This document shows, piece by piece, positions 26,894 to 34,516 of a stretch of DNA of 42,988 bases; positions within the stretch are counted from its first letter, which is position 1, and the number at the start of each line of letters is the position of its first letter. A program made the translations under genes and the position numbers. Origin of the DNA: Bdellovibrionales bacterium (GTDB taxonomy: Bacteria; Bdellovibrionota; Bdellovibrionia; Bdellovibrionales; JAGQZY01); assembly GCA_020435205.1 (NCBI GenBank), contig JAGQZY010000012.1:1-42988 (forward strand), in the 5' to 3' direction. Under the pieces are notes generated by a model. That model did no database searches, was not told the origin of the DNA, and saw nothing but the letters and a program-made list of their open reading frames with translations.

Positions 26894-28006
26894 CTATTGT
26901 GGGCAGATGCGACCCTCTAGGCTAATTCCATTGTTTTTGGCATAGCTGTGATAGAAGGTACACATGGTCGGAAAGAGCTTAACACTTTTGTCATTGATGT
27001 CTTTGTACATAGCGGCCAAACCTCGTCGCTGGCCACCAGCTTTATTTAAGGCTTCCCAAAATTTGCGACGAAGAGCTGCCAGTTTGTCGCCAGTTGGATA
27101 GCGACCATTCTTTCGTTTAAAATCTTCCATCATTTTGTTCCATACTGCTTTTTCCTGACTAGGACTGCGGCCTGCACTCGCTGCGGAAAGCCCGCCCATA
27201 TTGCCGTCAGCATCTCGCATTTTTTTGAGGGCTTCTTCTTCTGCACTCACATAAGGATTGCCAGCTTCGTCTTTACTACCAGGGCCTGATCCAGCATTGT
27301 TAAATGCGCCATTGGGGCCTCCGGCCGCCGCTGCTGCCAGAGCATTGTTCGAGCCATTGCCGCTGGCCTTTGACTTTTTTTTGCCCCCAGTGGGGTTGGT
27401 CGCAGTCGGGGGCAAAACACTGGTATCACTTCCCGTTTTGTCGGCAACAGGATCTGTTTTAAATTCGGCTTCTTTTTTGTCACTGTTGCTATAGAGCAAG
27501 CCACCAATTTTTGTGCCTGTGCCAATGTCAGTTTCTCCACCAGGATTCACACTGGCCGCAGAAGCTCCGCCACCACTTTCTGAGCCACCACCGCCTCCGC
27601 CTCCGCCTCCTCCGCCACCACCAGCTGGTTGTTCGGTGTTGTTGTTGGCATTTTTTGTTGTGGTGTCGCTAGCGGTATTGTCGGTTCCTGTATTTGTGGT
27701 AGTGGTTGTGCGTTCTCTTGGAGCTGGGGCACCACTATTGATAATTTGCGGAGGTTTTACTTCCGGCTGCCTTGTGGCGGTAATGATTCGATCATTGATT
27801 TGAATACCTATGGACTCACGAAGTTGACTGGCAGAATCTCTATTCGTCTTGACTAAGCCGTCCGTTGTACAGCTTAAAAACTCACTGGCCTCACAGGCTA
27901 AAGCATCGGAGTGAGTGAATAGAGCAGCTATTACAAAAAGCAAAGCATAGACCTTAGCTGGTAAAATAGTCCCTCCCAGGCTTTGTCTGCAGTGAGCCCA
28001 CAACAC
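26894..28006 (-). CDS. Exported low-complexity protein with poly-glycine tract; start uncertain
   Basis: The protein has 370 residues if it starts at the GTG at 28006, but that codon has no ribosome binding site and gives an odd N-terminus. An ATT at 27967 follows GGGAGGG by three bases and would give a good signal peptide (LPAKVYALLFVIAALFTHSDALA), so a non-standard start (357 residues) is possible. The mature region has Cys-containing ends around a long disordered middle rich in Thr, Asn, Gly and Ala, including 13 Gly in a row. The C-terminal 110 residues look folded (QEKAVWNKMMEDFKRKNGRY, RRKFWEALNKAGGQRRGLAA). Family unknown; probably secreted or periplasmic. Confidence 0.75.
   Translation of the reverse strand: MLWAHCRQSLGGTILPAKVYALLFVIAALFTHSDALACEASEFLSCTTDGLVKTNRDSASQLRESIGIQINDRIITATRQPEVKPPQIINSGAPAPRERTTTTTNTGTDNTASDTTTKNANNNTEQPAGGGGGGGGGGGGGSESGGGASAASVNPGGETDIGTGTKIGGLLYSNSDKKEAEFKTDPVADKTGSDTSVLPPTATNPTGGKKKSKASGNGSNNALAAAAAGGPNGAFNNAGSGPGSKDEAGNPYVSAEEEALKKMRDADGNMGGLSAASAGRSPSQEKAVWNKMMEDFKRKNGRYPTGDKLAALRRKFWEALNKAGGQRRGLAAMYKDINDKSVKLFPTMCTFYHSYAKNNGISLEGRICPQ
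27584..27622 (-). repeat. Glycine-codon repeat (13 GGN codons)
   Basis: Thirteen consecutive Gly codons (mix of GGC, GGA, GGT), partly as a GGCGGA hexamer repeat, lie inside the exported low-complexity protein. The mixed codons show partial decay, but the hexamer core could still change length by slippage without breaking the frame. Confidence 0.85.
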
Positions 28007-28108
28007 AGTCTATTTTAGTTCATAAATTGGCATTATTAAAGAAGGGTCTTTGTTTGTATCACTATGAGATGATTTCTTGTTTTAAAATTAGATTTTGGTC
28101 GGTCCATT

Positions 28109-28138
28109 TTGCAAAAACTAAACTTCCTAGCATATAAT
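28109..28138 (+). promoter_or_regulatory. Sigma-70-type promoter for the tandem 10-Cys genes
   Basis: TTGCAA (28109-28114) and a perfect TATAAT (28133-28138) are 18 bases apart. Transcription would begin near 28145, so the in-frame ATG at 28137 cannot be the start, and the ATG at 28161 is used. The gap 28007-28160 holds nothing else that I can name. Confidence 0.6.
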
Positions 28139-28160
28139 GAAGGGGCGTGGGGGTCTTAGT

Positions 28161-29033
28161 ATGAACATTGTTAAACTTCTCATATTTCAAACCATATTTA
28201 TTTTAAGTTTTCCTGTCTTAGCGAGATCGGGTGGTGAATCTCGAGCGCTTGGTGGCGGTGCCTGCAGCTTTCACAAGGACAAGATCCAAGCAAAAACTCA
28301 AAAACTGCGCGAAGCTATCCAAATGCAAAAGTGGGAAAGTGAAGCGGCCATTGAAAAGGCGGCTATGGTTCCGGTCAACCATAGCGAGTCAGCCTCGGCC
28401 CAACAAGCTTTCGAGGAAGCTAATCAAGCTCAAAGCTTGGAAGCGAATCGCGGTAAGGATTGTTTCGGTCCCGATGGGAACGGCTATGATTGGTTAACCT
28501 CTGAAAAAATTATCAATGATTGTGACTTTGAGGGAATCAAGGCTTCTTGTGAGGCGGCTCGCGCTAAAGCGGCAGAAGCGGGTGATTTTCAAAAAAAATT
28601 GGCTGAAATCACTGCGCGATCTAAAGATGGGAGACCGGCCAGTGGGCCCTTAAAAGATCTCAAAAGCCTGTATCAAAGCGCCGATAATTACCATAAGGAG
28701 CTTAAAAAAGCGATTGCGGGATGTGATAAACTAGCCAAGGGACACTTCAGTGCTGGGAATCGATGTCTTAACCCCTATGAGCACCTAGAGTCTGAAACCT
28801 ATGTGCAACATGCGGCCCAATTTTGTGAAGACAACCAAATTGATCAATTGATAGGAAGAGTGGAAGCGAGTCTATCTGATATTGCGCAGACAGCCTGTGA
28901 AGTTTTCAATGGACAAGTGGATGCCAAAGCGGGTGAGATTGAAATTCACAACACCAAATCTGCCATTGCCACTACGATGAATCGGCTTTGTGATGGGAAT
29001 GCAAAATCTTGTCGAAAAGTCGCTGGCGAGTAG
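28161..29033 (+). CDS. Exported 10-cysteine protein, paralogue 1
   Basis: This is a 290-residue protein. The ATG at 28161 gives signal peptide NIVKLLIFQTIFILSFPVLA; the ATG eight codons earlier overlaps the -10 box. The mature protein has ten cysteines (ACSF, DCFG, DCDF, SCEA, GCDK, RCLN, FCED, ACEV, LCDG, SCRK), all shared with the next gene, which suggests five disulfides. A central block is highly conserved between the two (CDFEGIK, CEAARAKAAEAG, RSKDGRP, SGPLKDLKSLY). I know no family. It and its neighbour are likely a tandem duplication in one transcript; the role is unknown. Confidence 0.8.
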   Translation: MNIVKLLIFQTIFILSFPVLARSGGESRALGGGACSFHKDKIQAKTQKLREAIQMQKWESEAAIEKAAMVPVNHSESASAQQAFEEANQAQSLEANRGKDCFGPDGNGYDWLTSEKIINDCDFEGIKASCEAARAKAAEAGDFQKKLAEITARSKDGRPASGPLKDLKSLYQSADNYHKELKKAIAGCDKLAKGHFSAGNRCLNPYEHLESETYVQHAAQFCEDNQIDQLIGRVEASLSDIAQTACEVFNGQVDAKAGEIEIHNTKSAIATTMNRLCDGNAKSCRKVAGE

Positions 29034-29043
29034 GAAAAGCCTC

Positions 29044-29868
29044 ATGTTTAGCTTCAAAGTTTTCATTTTCCATTTGTGCTTTTTTCTCAGCCTTTCGGCA
29101 TTTGCCAGAGGTGAAGGGGGAGGCTGCACATTCAAGGCGGATAAAATTAATGAAAAGGCCGATGGCCTGCGAACCGCTATTCAAATGAGGCAACAACATA
29201 ATCGGGCAGTCATTCAAGAATACCTACTTCGCGGAAGAACAAATGAACCCGATTTTCAAGAGAAAAAGCAGCTTGAAGACATTCGAGGAGCCTATTGTCA
29301 CGGCCGTGGTGCCGATAGCCTAGATTGGAATACGTCGGAAAAAATCATTGCTGAATGTGATTTTGAAGGAATCAAGTCAACCTGTGAGGCCGCGCGTGCG
29401 AAAGCCGCTGAAGCGGGAAGCTTTGGAACAAAACTGAAGAAGATTGATGAGAGATCTAAAGATGGTCGACCTTCCAGTGGGCCCTTGAAAGATTTAAAAA
29501 GTCTTTATGAAAGTGCCGATGCCTATCATCAAGAATTGAAGAAAGCGATCAAGGCTTGTGACAATTTGGCAAAAGGTCGCTTTGGCAAGGGATCTCAGTG
29601 TCTTGACCTCTATAAGGATCTTGAAAGCGAGGATTTAAGAGAGCATGTGGCCACTTATTGTAGCGATGAACAAATCGATCAACTTGTAGAAACTGTAAGG
29701 ACAAATTTAACAAGCATTGCCCAAACAGCCTGCGATGTTTTTAATGGTCAGGTTGAAGCAAAGGCTGGTGAAATAGAGATTCACAACACCAAATCTGCCA
29801 TTGCAACTACGATGAATCAGCTTTGTGATGGAAATCCCAAATCTTGTCGAAAAGTCGCTGGAGAGTGA
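29044..29868 (+). CDS. Exported 10-cysteine protein, paralogue 2
   Basis: This is a 274-residue protein. The ATG at 29044 lies ten bases after the first paralogue's stop with AGGAA between, and gives signal peptide FSFKVFIFHLCFFLSLSAFA; a longer frame begins inside the neighbour and lacks a signal. All ten mature cysteines of paralogue 1 are kept (GCTF, YCHG, ECDF, TCEA, ACDN, QCLD, YCSD, ACDV, LCDG, SCRK). The N-terminal third has diverged and lost about 20 residues, while the last 110 bases are nearly identical in DNA, which may reflect recent duplication or gene conversion. It ends two bases before the convergent PilZ-like gene. Confidence 0.8.
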   Translation: MFSFKVFIFHLCFFLSLSAFARGEGGGCTFKADKINEKADGLRTAIQMRQQHNRAVIQEYLLRGRTNEPDFQEKKQLEDIRGAYCHGRGADSLDWNTSEKIIAECDFEGIKSTCEAARAKAAEAGSFGTKLKKIDERSKDGRPSSGPLKDLKSLYESADAYHQELKKAIKACDNLAKGRFGKGSQCLDLYKDLESEDLREHVATYCSDEQIDQLVETVRTNLTSIAQTACDVFNGQVEAKAGEIEIHNTKSAIATTMNQLCDGNPKSCRKVAGE

Positions 29869-29885
29869 GTTTAAGAAACTTTTTT
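29868..29885 (+). terminator. Weak terminator at the convergent junction
   Basis: AGTTT, loop AAG, AAACT (29868-29880) followed by TTTTT lies across the stop codons of the two facing genes. The stem is short and AT-rich, so termination may be partial. Confidence 0.3.
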
Positions 29886-30605
29886 CTTTGACTCTTCTTT
29901 TTCCTCTTCATTGAATTGCCCGTCATTTTCTTTAAAGCGTCGGCAATAGTCTAAAATGATGCTGGTGGCCTCTGCGGAAAGGTCAGAAAAGCGAATGCCT
30001 ACAAAACCCTTATCCGTATTGTAAACAATGGTACCCACAAGACTGAGGGAAGCATTGAGGTCTTCACTTTCCACTTTGACTTGCACTTGAGTTCCTGGCT
30101 CGAAATTGGGACCCAAGCCGTAGACTCCTAGACCACCTTGGCCCACGGTGGCCGTTTTTACGACATAACTGAACCGAGACCCCTCTTTGGTGACCTTGGC
30201 AAGGCCCATGAGCGGGGCGCGCAAAAAGTTACGGCGCGACATTTTCAAGGCTTCCATAAAGGTGTACGAGGAATAAACAGGAACCCAATCCTCTTCATCA
30301 TTGGGGCTCACAGAAACAAACTGGAATGTCTTCAGTTGCTGTAGCGTTGCTATAACCTCGTCAAAGGTCATACCGTCCTTCATAGATTTTTTTGACTTGA
30401 GCTTCCAGAGCTGGTTGGGCCGCTCCTGTGGAGCCACCATGGCTTCGAGATTATCTTCCCACTCGGAAATAGGGATCCATTCCACTTGTCCTTTGGACCA
30501 AATATAAGCGCTGTAGCTCAAATCACCGTTCTGTAGGTCTTTGAGTACCTTTTCTGTTGCATAAGGGCCTAAAATCTTTTCGTCAAAGTGAATAAACCAA
30601 GTCAT
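29871..30605 (-). CDS. GYF_2-like plus PilZ-like two-domain protein
   Basis: This 244-residue protein starts at the ATG at 30605, where GAAGAG lies just upstream; an ATG eight codons earlier lacks a site. Residues 1-55 (WFIHFDEKILGPYATEKVL, YIWSKGQVEWIPISEWE) fit the GYF_2 fold, a likely protein-interaction module. The C-terminal part (about 125-230) fits PilZ: RRNFLRAPL supplies the RxxxR motif, but the second motif, normally D/NxSxxG, reads TVGQGGLG, so cyclic-di-GMP binding is uncertain. The tail is strongly charged (EEEKEESKKK). PilZ proteins often control motility or envelope functions. It is divergent from lptC. Confidence 0.75.
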   Translation of the reverse strand: MTWFIHFDEKILGPYATEKVLKDLQNGDLSYSAYIWSKGQVEWIPISEWEDNLEAMVAPQERPNQLWKLKSKKSMKDGMTFDEVIATLQQLKTFQFVSVSPNDEEDWVPVYSSYTFMEALKMSRRNFLRAPLMGLAKVTKEGSRFSYVVKTATVGQGGLGVYGLGPNFEPGTQVQVKVESEDLNASLSLVGTIVYNTDKGFVGIRFSDLSAEATSIILDYCRRFKENDGQFNEEEKEESKKKVS

Positions 30606-30714
30606 CACTCTTCGTATCGGATAGGCCATTTAGAACTTAAGCTTTTCAAATAATTGTTTAAAATAGGGTTGGTATCGAGACAAATTTTCAGATAAAGCTA
30701 GACCTAGAGATAGT

Positions 30715-31689
30715 ATGTGGAAGTGGATATTAGCAACGATTGCATTCTTTTTTATTGTCATTGAACTGGTGTTCTTTGCTCCCAGCAGTGGCGATCGCGA
30801 GACCTCTTTGGCCATGCAACAACAGCACAAAGAAGATCATGTCGACCCCGTGGATCATGAACAGGTGCTTTCGGGGGGTCATCTCGTCGAGTCCCAGGGT
30901 GAAACTAAACAATGGGAGCTTGAGTCTGAGGTGGCTCGCAAAAAACGAGGGAGTGAGGAATGGACTCTCGACAAGGTTAAGGTGAAGTTCTTTGGTGAGA
31001 ACCAAGTCTTTTACCGAGCCGTGGGTGAGAAAGGATTTGTCACCGATAACCAGAAGTCGTTAAAAATCGAGGGGGATGTAGAGATCGTTTCGTCCAACCA
31101 ATATGTCATTAATAGCGAAGTGATTTACTATCTGACGGAAAGCCGAACGATCGAGGGCCCAAAGCCTGTGAAGATGCAAGGACCACCCGAAGCCAACGGC
31201 AAGGGGGGGCCATTATTCATGGAAGCGGAACGTTTTGACGCTGATCTTAGTACCAACGTTATCAACCTTTACGACAATGTACGAGGTCGTAAAACAATGA
31301 GTGATAATCGCAATATGAAAATTGCAAGTCATAAAGCTATTTTTAGTGGCCAGTCGAATTATGCTCTTTTTAAAGAGGATGTGGTAATTCATGTGGACTC
31401 TATGACCATCACTGGTCCACGGGCTAAATTTATCTACAAAGATGGAGCCCTCTACTCGCTGTTAATCAATGGTGGGGTCAAAATTAAGGATATTGGCAAA
31501 TGGGGAAAGGCCGGCGAAGCCGAGGTCTTTTTTCAGGAAGATAAGTACGTGTTTCGTGATTCACCCCTTGTTGTGCAGGGTGAGGACGAGTTGATTGGAG
31601 ACGAGATTATCGTCTACGATGGGGGAGAGCGAGTACAAGTTGTGAAAGCGAAGGCCAAGTACCGCGCTAACCAAGAGGAGAGCCCCTAG
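30715..31689 (+). CDS. lptC: LPS transport protein LptC with LptA-like extension
   Basis: This 324-residue protein has an N-terminal anchor (residues 2-22; WKWILATIAFFFIVIELVFF) and then beta-jellyroll repeats of the OstA/LptA/LptC type (VFYRAVGEKGFVTDNQKSLK, VEIVSSNQYVINSEVIYYL, ITGPRAKFIYKDGALYSLLI). E. coli LptC is about 190 residues; the extra C-terminal half looks like an LptA-type OstA domain (VVQGEDELIGDEIIVYD). It bridges LPS from the LptBFG transporter toward the outer membrane. Its last base overlaps the lptB GTG. No separate lptA lies between it and lptB, so this may cover both roles. Confidence 0.8.
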   Translation: MWKWILATIAFFFIVIELVFFAPSSGDRETSLAMQQQHKEDHVDPVDHEQVLSGGHLVESQGETKQWELESEVARKKRGSEEWTLDKVKVKFFGENQVFYRAVGEKGFVTDNQKSLKIEGDVEIVSSNQYVINSEVIYYLTESRTIEGPKPVKMQGPPEANGKGGPLFMEAERFDADLSTNVINLYDNVRGRKTMSDNRNMKIASHKAIFSGQSNYALFKEDVVIHVDSMTITGPRAKFIYKDGALYSLLINGGVKIKDIGKWGKAGEAEVFFQEDKYVFRDSPLVVQGEDELIGDEIIVYDGGERVQVVKAKAKYRANQEESP

Positions 31690-32411
31690 TGTCAATGTTG
31701 GCTGTTAAAGAGATTCATAAAAGTTTTAAGCACCGCCATGTAGTGAAAGGGGTTTCCCTGGAAGTGGAAACGGGGCAAGTTGTGGGATTGCTTGGGCCCA
31801 ACGGCGCGGGGAAAACGACCAGTTTTTATATGGTGGTCGGTCTCGTTTCTCCTGAAGAGGGGCGCATTGAGCTCGATGGTGAGGATATCACCACCTTCCC
31901 CATTTACCAGCGAGCCCGTATGGGCTTAAGCTACTTGCCGCAAGAGCCTAGCGTTTTTCGCAAGCTCACCGTGCGCGAAAACATCACGGTGGCCTTAGAT
32001 GCCCAAGGGGTCACTGGTAGCCAGCGGCAGGAGACCTTGGAACGACTGATCAATGAGTTTAGTCTTAACCATATCACAGATAGCTATGGTTATGCTCTAT
32101 CGGGCGGTGAACGTCGGCGGGTTGAGATTGCGCGCAGTTTAGTGGGGAAACCAAAGTTCTTGCTACTCGACGAGCCTTTCGCCGGGATTGATCCCATTGC
32201 TGTTTATGATATCCAGCAGATCATCAAAAAATTACGGGACCAAGGTATCGGAATTCTTATTACGGACCACAATGTGAGAGAAACACTCGGAATTTGTGAT
32301 TTTAGTTATATAATGAAAGACGGAGCGGTACAGGTAAAAGGCACGCCCGAATCCATCACTCAGTCGGATTTGGCTCGTAAATTTTACCTTGGTGAAAACT
32401 TCAGGCTCTAA
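31689..32411 (+). CDS. lptB: LPS transport ATPase LptB
   Basis: This 240-residue ABC ATPase powers LPS extraction from the inner membrane with LptFG (not in this window). Walker A is GPNGAGKTT, the Q-loop lies in YLPQEPSVFRKL, the signature is LSGGERRRVEIAR, Walker B is FLLLDEPFAGIDP, and the switch His is in ITDHNVRET. The GTG start shares its first base with the lptC stop (TAG/GTG), and GAGGAG lies upstream. An ATG two codons on is an alternative. rpoN follows 15 bases later, the order seen in many Proteobacteria. Confidence 0.97.
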   Translation: MSMLAVKEIHKSFKHRHVVKGVSLEVETGQVVGLLGPNGAGKTTSFYMVVGLVSPEEGRIELDGEDITTFPIYQRARMGLSYLPQEPSVFRKLTVRENITVALDAQGVTGSQRQETLERLINEFSLNHITDSYGYALSGGERRRVEIARSLVGKPKFLLLDEPFAGIDPIAVYDIQQIIKKLRDQGIGILITDHNVRETLGICDFSYIMKDGAVQVKGTPESITQSDLARKFYLGENFRL

Positions 32412-32426
32412 GAGGAAAGGGGTTCA

Positions 32427-33848
32427 ATGGCCGTTGGAATGAAGCAGACTTTATCCCTAAAACAGGCGCTGAGGATGACTCCTCAGTTACAGCAAGCGAT
32501 CAAGCTGCTGCAACTTTCTCGCTTGGAGCTAGAGACGGCCATTCGCAAAGAACTCGTAGAAAATCCTGTCCTTGAAGAAGGCATGGAAATCAATAATGAA
32601 GACATTCCACCAGAAAGAGAGCACTCCGAGCAGGATCAAGACCCCCGCAAGCAAGATGAGTTTGAGTGGGACAGCTACTTTGAAAATCAGCAAAAGAGTC
32701 GGGAGACCAATTTCGCAGGCAACAATGACGAGATCATGAATTATGAAAATGTCATCGCCAGCAAAGAAACTCTTCATGACCATCTTTATTGGCAGGCAAG
32801 CCTCTATGGTTTTAACGACGAAGAGATGATGCAAGCCCATTTGCTTATCGATTACATTAACGACGATGGTTATTTAAAAACCCCATTAGAGTCCATTTCT
32901 GAGGATGAAGGCATTCCTGTTGATGAGCTTGAAGGCACTTTAAAACTCATTCACGAGTTTGACCCTCCTGGGGTTGGGGCAAGAGACCTTAAAGAATGTT
33001 TGCTGATTCAGGCGAAACATCTGCAAGAGGATACCCATGATTTTGTGACTCTAATTAACAATCATATGCACGACCTTGAAAAAAGGAATTACCCAGGAAT
33101 TGCCAAAGAGATGGGAATCTCCGTAGAAGAAGTGGTTGATATGTGCAAAATTATCAACACCATGGAGCCCAAGCCTGGCCGTATTTTTGTGAGTAATGAC
33201 ACTCACTACGTCACCCCTGATGTTTACGTTTATAAAGTGGGGGAAGAGTACGTGGTGTCTTTGAACGAAGATGGTTTACCGAAGCTGCGCATTTCCAACT
33301 TTTACCGCAATATGTTGCAAGCCGAAGAAAAAAAGGAAGGCAAAAAGGCAGGTGAGGCCCAGGATTATATCCAGGATAAGCTTCGCTCAGCCGTTTGGTT
33401 GATTAAGTCCATCCATCAGCGTCAACGAACTATTTATAAAGTGGCTGAAAGTATCGTAAAGCACCAAAGGGAATTTTTTGATAAAGGCCCGGCTTTTATT
33501 AAGCCTATGATTTTACGGGACATTGCCAACGACATTGAAATGCACGAATCCACGGTGAGTCGAGTCACCACCGCCAAGTATATGCACACCCCCCAGGGTA
33601 TTTTTGAGCTGAAGTACTTTTTTAACTCAGGGATCAGCAAAACGGGTGGGGGCTCACTGGCTAGTGAATCCGTTAAGTTGAAGATCAAGGACCTTGTGGA
33701 TAATGAAGATCCCAAACGCCCACTTTCTGATCAAAAGATCGTAGAACTTCTTAAAAAAGACGGTATTGAGATTGCCCGCCGGACCGTCGCTAAATATCGG
33801 GATGTCTTGAAAATTCTTCCCTCCAGTAAGCGCAAAAAATATTTCTAA
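32427..33848 (+). CDS. rpoN: RNA polymerase sigma-54 factor
   Basis: This 473-residue protein is full length. Region I is Gln/Leu-rich (LKQALRMTPQLQQAIKLLQL), where activators act. Region II is acidic. The core-binding region and helix-turn-helix follow (DIANDIEMHESTVSRVTTAK), and the RpoN box ARRTVAKYR lies near 449-457, which contacts the -24 element. It would work with the FHA-type activator at 6303-7580, which must meet it through a GSFTGA loop. AAAGGGG precedes the start. The gene usually found next, hpf, is replaced by ogt. Confidence 0.98.
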   Translation: MAVGMKQTLSLKQALRMTPQLQQAIKLLQLSRLELETAIRKELVENPVLEEGMEINNEDIPPEREHSEQDQDPRKQDEFEWDSYFENQQKSRETNFAGNNDEIMNYENVIASKETLHDHLYWQASLYGFNDEEMMQAHLLIDYINDDGYLKTPLESISEDEGIPVDELEGTLKLIHEFDPPGVGARDLKECLLIQAKHLQEDTHDFVTLINNHMHDLEKRNYPGIAKEMGISVEEVVDMCKIINTMEPKPGRIFVSNDTHYVTPDVYVYKVGEEYVVSLNEDGLPKLRISNFYRNMLQAEEKKEGKKAGEAQDYIQDKLRSAVWLIKSIHQRQRTIYKVAESIVKHQREFFDKGPAFIKPMILRDIANDIEMHESTVSRVTTAKYMHTPQGIFELKYFFNSGISKTGGGSLASESVKLKIKDLVDNEDPKRPLSDQKIVELLKKDGIEIARRTVAKYRDVLKILPSSKRKKYF

Positions 33849-33878
33849 AACCCAAGGGGGCGTGGTAGATACACCCCT

Positions 33879-34352
33879 ATGGAATCCTTCGAAATCAATT
33901 TTTTAGGCCATCATTTGAATGTTCAGTGCAGCTCTAAGGGGGCCTTTGCCATCTCCATGGAAAAGGGAAAGGCCGATCCAAAAAAGGGACCCTCGTCGGC
34001 AAAAGGCAAAGAGGTCTTCACTCAAATTGATAAGTACCTGCATGGTGCTCTTGATAAACTCGATTTTGATATTGATTGGTCGGCAGTACAGGCCACTCCT
34101 TTTCAAAAAAAACTATGGAAGAAAATGGAGAAGATTGGCTTTGGCAAAACAAAAACCTACGGTCAATTGGCGGAGTCCTTAGGTAAGCCTGGGGCGGCTC
34201 GCGCTGTGGGCTCGGGATGCAATCGCAATCCTCTTCTTTTACGGATTCCTTGTCATCGCGTGGTTGCACAAAACGACCTTGGTGGTTTTGCTCTAGGCAC
34301 CGACATGAAAATGCGCCTCCTTGAATTAGAAGGTTTGAGCTTCGAAAAATAG
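33879..34352 (+). CDS. ogt: O6-alkylguanine-DNA alkyltransferase
   Basis: This 157-residue suicidal DNA-repair protein moves the alkyl group from O6-methylguanine to its own cysteine. The active-site motif IPCHRVV gives acceptor Cys125. The helix-turn-helix has TYGQLAESLGKPGAARAVG with the Arg finger and the downstream Asn (NRNPLL). Length is that of Ogt/MGMT without an Ada domain. No clear ribosome binding site precedes the ATG, only 30 bases after rpoN. A strong terminator-like hairpin follows at 34391-34418. Confidence 0.95.
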   Translation: MESFEINFLGHHLNVQCSSKGAFAISMEKGKADPKKGPSSAKGKEVFTQIDKYLHGALDKLDFDIDWSAVQATPFQKKLWKKMEKIGFGKTKTYGQLAESLGKPGAARAVGSGCNRNPLLLRIPCHRVVAQNDLGGFALGTDMKMRLLELEGLSFEK

Positions 34353-34362
34353 TTTTTGTAAA

Positions 34363-34379
34363 CGTCTCAATATGAGACG
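34363..34379. repeat. Perfect inverted repeat after ogt
   Basis: CGTCTCA and TGAGACG flank a three-base loop ATA, 10 bases after the ogt stop. It has no T-tract, so it is not an intrinsic terminator by itself. It could be an RNA hairpin or a protein site. Confidence 0.6.
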
Positions 34380-34390
34380 CTGCTTTAGGA

Positions 34391-34418
34391 CGTAAAAGGG
34401 CAGCGGTGCCTTTTTACG
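34391..34418 (+). terminator. Long hairpin, probable terminator after ogt
   Basis: A 12-base-pair stem (CGTAAAAGGGCA with TGCCTTTTTACG, one G-T pair) closes a four-base loop GCGG. The A-tract, GC core and T-tract fit an intrinsic terminator able to work in both directions. Confidence 0.55.
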
Positions 34419-34466
34419 CCTGTCAAATTTCCTCAAATAAAAAAGGCAGCCATTACGACTGGTCTC

Positions 34467-34485
34467 AGCCTTGCTCTACAAGGCT
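34467..34485. repeat. Perfect inverted repeat upstream of the CAP-domain gene
   Basis: AGCCTTG and CAAGGCT flank loop CTCTA and end 31 bases before the ATG at 34517. It probably lies in the 5' leader. With the two hairpins upstream it makes three in 123 bases; nothing else is seen in 34353-34516. Confidence 0.55.
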
Positions 34486-34516
34486 CATATAGGAAGTTTT
34501 AATTTTTGGGGGAAAA

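Noticed and set aside
27513-27803. Proline-rich frame on the + strand opposite the glycine-rich exported protein
   Set aside because: It is the antisense of Gly codons, giving Pro by composition; it has no ribosome binding site and overlaps a better gene.
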